Below are positions 60,086 to 64,000 of a stretch of 64,000 nucleotides of DNA, piece after piece. Source of the DNA: Clostridiales bacterium (GTDB lineage: Bacteria > Bacillota_A > Clostridia > Oscillospirales > Oscillospiraceae); assembly GCA_004553625.1 (NCBI GenBank), contig SFKX01000003.1:122984-186983 (forward strand). The letters are read 5' to 3'. The number at the start of each line of letters is the position of its first letter. Positions within the stretch are counted from its first letter, which is position 1. The position numbers were made by a program, and so were the translations under genes. Below the pieces are notes generated by a model, which worked only from the letters and a program-made list of their open reading frames with translations, had not been told where the DNA came from and did no database searches.

Positions 60086-61378
60086 GTGAAGGAAAGCAAA
60101 CCCCAGGCAGCCCAGCAGGATACCGAATTTTCCCTCTCAGCAGTCCCGGAAAGCGAGCGCAAGAGCTACATAAGCCTCACCATTATCTGGACGGGCTTCG
60201 TCTTTGTCATCGTCTCCATGATGGCTGGCGGAACTCTGGCGGTAGGCCTCAGCTTTAAAGAGGTCATCTACGCCACGCTCATAGGCAACGTCTTTCTCTG
60301 CCTCATCGCGGTGGCGGTCAGCGTCATCGCCAGCAAAACGGGCCTCACCTTCGCGCTGCTCACGCGCTATAGCTTCGGCGTGATGGGCTCCAAGGTCGCC
60401 TCCATTTTCGTGCCTATCGTAAACATCGGCTGGTACACCATCCAGGCCGCGACCTACGGCCACTTCGTCGCCACAGCCCTCGGCATGGGCGAGGTCGGCG
60501 AGGCCATCTGCATGGTGCTCAGCGCCATAGCAATGGGCGTCTTTGCCTTCTACGGCGTGAAGGCCATCACGATCCTCGGCTACGTGGCCATCCCCGCCAT
60601 CGTTTTTCTCTCCATTGCAACGACGATCCGCTCCATGGGCGTGCTCGGCAGCTGGGAGGCCCTCATGGCCTACCGCCCCTCCGTCCCCATGACCCTCGCC
60701 GCCGGCGTCACAACTGTCATCGGCGCCTGGATACTCTCTACGGCAACATGCATTGCGGACATCATGCGTTACGCCCGCAGCACAAAGGAAGCCGTCGCCT
60801 CTGCCCTGACCGGCCTGCTCTTCGGCAACATCCTCATGATCGTCTGCGGCGCCATCGCCACCATCGCCATGAACGACTACGACCTGACGAATGTCCTGCT
60901 CGGCTTCGGCCTCGTTATCCCGGCGCTCATCCTCATGACGACTAATATCTTCACAACGAACGTCGCAAACCTCTATTCCACGAGCCTCAACCTCGCCAAC
61001 AGCTTCAAGGCCGGCCGGAACAAGACCCTCATAGTCGTCATCGCGATCTCTGCCCTGGCGACGCTGCTCAAGCCCTATCAGGTGGACTTCTTCTATTCCT
61101 TCCTGAACGTCCTCGGCAACATAGTGCCGCCCTTGGCAGGCATCATCCTGGCGGACTACTTCATCATCCACAGGGGCAAATACGGCAGCCTGGATTCCGC
61201 AGTCTTTGTAAAATGGAACGCCATACCCTGGATAAGCTGGGTCGTGAGTGCAGTCCTGGTCTACGTCATTCCCTGGGGTCTGCCCTCGCTCAACAGTCTT
61301 GTGCTCGGAGCCCTGCTCTATGTCGTGCTCTCGCTGGTCGCGGGCAAAAACAAAGTCGTGAATACGGAGGCGAACTGA
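60086..61378 (+). CDS. NCS1-family nucleobase permease (CodB-like)
   Basis: 430 residues, about 12 spans. VPESERKSYISLTIIWTGFVF is the CodB-type N-terminus, and SFGVMGSKVASIFVPIVNIGWYTIQAATYG contains core NCS1 residues of spans 2-3. Cytosine, uracil, allantoin, hydantoin or purines are typical NCS1 substrates. GTG 60086 is used because AAGGAGG stands eight bases upstream; a TTG further up is not supported. The neighbours (ssnA-like, lyase) favour a purine or a purine-breakdown product. Confidence 0.9.
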   Translation: MKESKPQAAQQDTEFSLSAVPESERKSYISLTIIWTGFVFVIVSMMAGGTLAVGLSFKEVIYATLIGNVFLCLIAVAVSVIASKTGLTFALLTRYSFGVMGSKVASIFVPIVNIGWYTIQAATYGHFVATALGMGEVGEAICMVLSAIAMGVFAFYGVKAITILGYVAIPAIVFLSIATTIRSMGVLGSWEALMAYRPSVPMTLAAGVTTVIGAWILSTATCIADIMRYARSTKEAVASALTGLLFGNILMIVCGAIATIAMNDYDLTNVLLGFGLVIPALILMTTNIFTTNVANLYSTSLNLANSFKAGRNKTLIVVIAISALATLLKPYQVDFFYSFLNVLGNIVPPLAGIILADYFIIHRGKYGSLDSAVFVKWNAIPWISWVVSAVLVYVIPWGLPSLNSLVLGALLYVVLSLVAGKNKVVNTEAN

Positions 61379-61379
61379 T

Positions 61380-61571
61380 ATGACTGATAAAAACAACAAA
61401 CGCAGTCTCCTGCGCTACAAGCTGGCAGCGCTCATCGGTACCGTCATCATGGCCATCGGCGCGTTCATGGCCTGCCTCTGCGTGACACCCGCCTACATAA
61501 CCGTCGGCAATGTGCTGCTCATCGTGAGCATAGTCATTATGGTCTACGGCTACTCCGTCTGGCAACCATAA
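61380..61571 (+). CDS. Small two-span membrane protein next to NCS1 permease
   Basis: 63 residues: basic N-terminus (MTDKNNKRSLLRYK) then two hydrophobic segments (about 16-35 and 40-58). Starts one base after the permease stop with GGAGG ten bases upstream, so translation is real and probably coupled. It may be an accessory subunit of the permease, similar in layout to other tiny transporter partners. No function is known to me. Confidence 0.65.
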   Translation: MTDKNNKRSLLRYKLAALIGTVIMAIGAFMACLCVTPAYITVGNVLLIVSIVIMVYGYSVWQP

Positions 61572-61577
61572 CAAAAT

Positions 61578-61609
61578 ACGCCCCGGGGCCGTTTCCGGCT
61601 CCGGGGCGT
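61578..61609. terminator. Convergent hairpin between the permease and YheO-type genes
   Basis: ACGCCCCGG (61578-61586) pairs with CCGGGGCGT (61601-61609). On the minus strand it is followed by ATTTTGTT; on the plus strand the T-run is weak. Likely shared terminator. Confidence 0.6.
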
Positions 61610-61620
61610 CCGTGCTGATT

Positions 61621-62271
61621 TTATTCGTTTTTGCTGGCATCCATGTAGTTATATAGTGTGTATTTGCTTATGCCGAACTGCTTGCTGACCTTGTCGCCGC
61701 TCTTGGTGATGAGGAAGGCTCCGGCGTTGTTGAGGAACTGGATGGCTTTTATCTTGTCGTCCTTGTTCATCATGGCCACAGGCTTGCCCACGAGCTTGAT
61801 GGACTGGCTGATGAGCTCGTCCAGGAGATCGTTGACGTTCAGCGGTATGCTCTCGGGCTCGCTGTCGTTCTGGTCGCCGCCGCCAGTGGATATGAGAGAA
61901 TGGAGGCTGCCTTCAACAGCGAGAAGGCCGGTGATATCGTAGTTTATTGCAAAGATAGCTGCGACGCCGCCTTCCTCGTCCCTTATATAGATGGTGCTGC
62001 TCTTGAGGATGCGCCCGTCATGAGTACGGGTCAGGTATGAGAGCTTGTCCTCCAGCACGGCGGGATCGGCCCGCAGAGCCTCCAGCACGATGTGGCTCGG
62101 CCCGTCTCCGACCTTGCGGCTGCTGACGTGGCCGTTCTCAATGAGGACGATGCTGCTGTCCGGCTGATTCCTGCTCAGGTCGTGGACAACCACCTCGCAG
62201 TTGCTGCCAAAATGTACGCACAGCCCGTGCGCGAGCTGCCTGAGCATCTGCAGCGTGGCTTCGTTCAACAT
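61621..62271 (-). CDS. YheO-type PAS/HTH transcriptional regulator
   Basis: 216 residues, cytosolic. YheO-like PAS_6 domain (about 5-120: CEVVVHDLSRNQPDSSIVLIENGHVSSRKVGD..., SSTIYIRDEEGGVAAIFAINYDIT) and a C-terminal HTH_22 domain (about 165-215: FLNNAGAFLITKSGDKVSKQFGISKYTLYNYMD). It stands between the permease and the amidohydrolase, so it probably controls them. ATG 62271 follows AAAGGAGG. Confidence 0.88.
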   Translation of the reverse strand: MLNEATLQMLRQLAHGLCVHFGSNCEVVVHDLSRNQPDSSIVLIENGHVSSRKVGDGPSHIVLEALRADPAVLEDKLSYLTRTHDGRILKSSTIYIRDEEGGVAAIFAINYDITGLLAVEGSLHSLISTGGGDQNDSEPESIPLNVNDLLDELISQSIKLVGKPVAMMNKDDKIKAIQFLNNAGAFLITKSGDKVSKQFGISKYTLYNYMDASKNE

Positions 62272-62303
62272 CCCGGGACCTCCTTTTTGCAACTTTAGCA
62301 CTC

Positions 62304-62332
62304 ATTTTAACACAGCTCGGCCCTTTGTACAA
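62304..62332 (-). promoter_or_regulatory. Predicted promoter of the YheO-type regulator
   Basis: Minus-strand TTGTAC (62327-62332), 17-base spacer, TAAAAT (62304-62309). Confidence 0.65.
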
Positions 62333-62360
62333 GCGAAATTATTACAAAACGCGAGATTTC

Positions 62361-62376
62361 CAAAAAAATTTTTTAG
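62361..62376. promoter_or_regulatory. AT-rich palindrome upstream of ssnA
   Basis: CAAAAAAATTTTTTAG resembles the CTAAAAANTTTTTAG sites at 63756 and 63817. It is located 28-43 bases before the start codon of the amidohydrolase gene. Candidate operator of a shared regulator, perhaps the YheO-type protein. Confidence 0.5.
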
Positions 62377-62403
62377 GTTTTCCAGTTAAGGAGGAAGTCG
62401 GAG

Positions 62404-63738
62404 ATGATCATAATAGGCGGCGGGGCCGTCCTGACCCGCGACCCCGAAAAGCCTTTCATGGCCGGCGGCGGCGTGGCCGCCGGTGACGACGGGTTGATAC
62501 TTGCGCTGGGTCCTGTGTCCCGGCTGAGGCGCGAGTACCCCGGCGCTGCATATGTGGACGCCAGAGGCGGGCTCATCATGCCCGGACTCGTGGACCTCCA
62601 CCACCACGCCTGCGCCCTGCTTTCCCGCGGCCTTGAGCCGCGCGGGGTCCGGCCGATGCGTTATATGGGGCTTCTGGAAAACTGCTGGTGGAAGCTGGAC
62701 CGGGCCATGAATCTCGAGGACGTATACTGCGGCGCTTCAGCAGACTTTCTGGATTGCGTCCGGAACGGCGTGACGACAGTGTTCGACCAGCACGCCAGCT
62801 ACGGCGCCGTCACCGGCAGTCTCTCTGAGGTCAGCCGCGCGGCGGACAGGCTCGGCCTGCGCGCCTGTCTGGGCTACGAAGTCTCGGACCGCGAGGGCGA
62901 GAGCAAGTGCAAGGCCGCCATCCAGGAAAACCTCTCCTTCATGCGCGAAATATCCCGGCGCACGGACAGCCTGCGCCGTGGCATGATGGGCATGCATGCC
63001 AGCTTCACGCTCTCTGACCGGACGCTTGAGGCCTGCATGGAGGCGCTTCCGGCGACTTCGGGCTGCCACATCCACGTGGCCGAGTCGCTTGAGGACACCA
63101 CGCACAGCCTGCAGACCTACGGACGCTCGATAGTCCGGCGGCTGAGGGAACGGGGCGTGCTCGGCCGCAAGACCATCGCCGCGCACTGTACGCACCTCAA
63201 TTGGGAGGACGTTCAGATCCTGCGCGAGACGGATACGGCGGTCGTCCACTGCCCGGAAAGCAACATGGCCAGCGCTGTCGGCTGTGCGGACATAGAGGCC
63301 TATTCGCGTGCGGGGCTCTCCCTCGGCTTGGGAACGGATGGCTTCAGCTCGGACCTCTTCCTCGGCATGCGCACGGCTAGCCTGCTCTGCCGCCACAACT
63401 CCGGAGACGCGCTCTCAGGCGCGGGAGTAGCGTCCGATCTGCTCTTCCGGGCTAACCCTTCCCTGGCGAGCCGCTTCTTCGGCGTGGAGCTGGGCGTTTT
63501 AAAGCCGGGCGCGGCAGCGGACATCATCGTCTGTGACTACCAGCCGCCCACTCCCCTGAGCGCTGCGAACGCGGACTCCCACATCCTCCGCGGCGTCTGC
63601 GGCAGAAGCGTCACGACTACTGTCGTCGCCGGCAAAGTGCTCATGGAAAACCGCATCCTAAAGGTCGCAGACGAGGAAGCGTTGCTCTCGGAATCCAGAC
63701 AGCAGGCCGCTGATCTATGGCGCCGGGCAGGTATTTGA
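62404..63738 (+). CDS. ssnA: SsnA-type amidohydrolase
   Basis: 444 residues, cytosolic, amidohydrolase superfamily. Metal-binding residues: HHH in VDLHHHACAL (first strand), HIHVAES, HCTHL and Asp in LGLGTDGFSSD. The C-terminal part returns to the composite beta-domain (GVLKPGAAADIIVCDY). Length and the order fit E. coli SsnA (442 residues), which lies in the ygeWXY-hyuA-ygfK-ssnA-xdhD cluster linked to anaerobic purine degradation. Other guanine deaminase/TrzN-like roles cannot be excluded. ATG follows AAGGAGG. Confidence 0.85.
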   Translation: MIIIGGGAVLTRDPEKPFMAGGGVAAGDDGLILALGPVSRLRREYPGAAYVDARGGLIMPGLVDLHHHACALLSRGLEPRGVRPMRYMGLLENCWWKLDRAMNLEDVYCGASADFLDCVRNGVTTVFDQHASYGAVTGSLSEVSRAADRLGLRACLGYEVSDREGESKCKAAIQENLSFMREISRRTDSLRRGMMGMHASFTLSDRTLEACMEALPATSGCHIHVAESLEDTTHSLQTYGRSIVRRLRERGVLGRKTIAAHCTHLNWEDVQILRETDTAVVHCPESNMASAVGCADIEAYSRAGLSLGLGTDGFSSDLFLGMRTASLLCRHNSGDALSGAGVASDLLFRANPSLASRFFGVELGVLKPGAAADIIVCDYQPPTPLSAANADSHILRGVCGRSVTTTVVAGKVLMENRILKVADEEALLSESRQQAADLWRRAGI

Positions 63739-63755
63739 AAAAACTTATTCTTGAG

Positions 63756-63770
63756 CTAAAAATTTTTTAG
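63756..63770. promoter_or_regulatory. Operator candidate, copy 1 (CTAAAAA-T-TTTTTAG)
   Basis: Perfect 7-bp inverted repeat around a single T, just upstream of the predicted lyase promoter. Copy 2 lies 61 bases further on, close to six helical turns. Confidence 0.6.
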
Positions 63771-63778
63771 ATTTGCTC

Positions 63779-63806
63779 TTGCATTTTAAATATAGTGTGG
63801 TATTAT
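63779..63806 (+). promoter_or_regulatory. Predicted promoter of the diaminopropionate ammonia-lyase gene
   Basis: TTGCAT (63779-63784), 16-base spacer, TATTAT (63801-63806), flanked on each side by a copy of the CTAAAA...TTTTAG palindrome. Confidence 0.65.
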
Positions 63807-63816
63807 GAGCCTGGAA

Positions 63817-63831
63817 CTAAAAGTTTTTTAG
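63817..63831. promoter_or_regulatory. Operator candidate, copy 2 (CTAAAAG-T-TTTTTAG)
   Basis: One mismatch from copy 1, positioned at or just after the predicted transcription start. A protein bound here could block initiation, and could interact with one bound at copy 1. Confidence 0.6.
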
Positions 63832-63866
63832 CATAATAAAATTTGGTTAACGGAGGTCGCTGAGCA

Positions 63867-64000
63867 ATGGAGAAGATCAAGTGGGTAGCGAACAGGATGC
63901 TGAAGACGGGGGACCTGAGTTTGCCGGTGATGAGTCTCGAGAATGTGAAGAAGGCTCGAGCGTTCCACAAGAGCTTCCCGCAGTACGCGGAGACGCCGCT
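63867..64000 (+). CDS. Diaminopropionate ammonia-lyase-like protein, N-terminal part (cut by window end)
   Basis: 44 codons plus two bases: begins MEKIKWVANRMLKTGD and reaches ARAFHKSFPQYAETPL, a pattern like the YgeX/DpaL N-terminus (…FH…Y..TPL), which leads into the PLP-fold type II enzyme. DpaL splits 2,3-diaminopropionate to pyruvate and ammonia, and is proposed as a step in anaerobic urate/purine breakdown. ATG has CGGAGG ten bases upstream. Only the start is visible, so the call is tentative; its neighbour ssnA supports it. Confidence 0.7.
   Translation, partial: MEKIKWVANRMLKTGDLSLPVMSLENVKKARAFHKSFPQYAETP

Overview
The window is about 60% GC and reads as a chromosomal segment from a spore-forming, anaerobic member of the Clostridia, most plausibly an Oscillospiraceae-type gut bacterium. 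The pointers are a SpoIVB sporulation protease, formate-tetrahydrofolate ligase, Rnf-type and flavinylated electron-transfer proteins, many sugar and peptide ABC transporters, YesM/YesN-type two-component genes, SLH domains, and strong AGGAGG ribosome sites. Genes are densely packed into operons. I see no tRNA, rRNA, CRISPR array, insertion sequence or phage gene. The taxonomic call is inference from gene content.

Layout. 1-833: the end of tsaB, then upp. 901-8261 (minus): a six-gene operon for flavin-based extracytosolic electron transfer: lipoprotein with two flavin-carrier repeats, ApbE flavin transferase, RnfC, RnfD, a 794-residue protein with five flavinylation-type motifs, and a small membrane protein. 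The rnfA, rnfB and rnfE genes are absent. 8611-11601 (plus): fhs, an MBL hydrolase and thioredoxin. 11842-17182 (plus): a complete Dpp/Opp-type ABC importer.

17265-25237 is a putative catabolic island. A minus-strand operon (SnoaL-like protein, two tandem zinc dehydrogenases, DASS-type anion transporter, small membrane protein) faces a PucR/CdaR-type regulator and an Old-Yellow-Enzyme/FadH/BaiCD-like flavoenzyme. It suggests uptake, alcohol oxidation, possible dehydration and enone reduction of an unidentified organic anion.

25544-35309 (minus) is an unusual six-gene operon: GAF-ABC ATPase fusion, giant coiled-coil FtsX/MacB-type permease, MBL hydrolase, FecR protein, CHASE2 class III nucleotide cyclase, and an NHL-repeat/SLH cell-surface protein. 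It looks like an envelope sensing and cyclic-nucleotide signalling system and is my main candidate for something undescribed.

35581-45731 (minus): galactose uptake and phosphorylation (mglB-mglA-mglC-galK, with two intercistronic hairpins), preceded by a sugar-binding lipoprotein, a YesM-type kinase and a YesN-type regulator that probably sense the sugar outside the cell. 45871-46731: an EamA transporter. 46863-52872 (minus): an alpha-glucan/maltodextrin locus (LacI regulator, GH13 enzyme, binding protein, two permeases). 53177-58553: SpoIVB, an M14 carboxypeptidase, an Mrp ATPase, a CDF transporter and a branched-chain aminotransferase.

58721-64000: a DUF362 ferredoxin-like protein, then an NCS1 purine/pyrimidine permease with a tiny membrane partner, a YheO-type regulator, an SsnA-type amidohydrolase, and the first 44 codons of a diaminopropionate ammonia-lyase-like gene cut by the window edge. 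The ssnA/ygeX pairing points to the anaerobic purine/uric-acid degradation cluster, which probably continues beyond 64000. AT-rich palindromes upstream of ssnA and flanking the lyase promoter look like shared operators.
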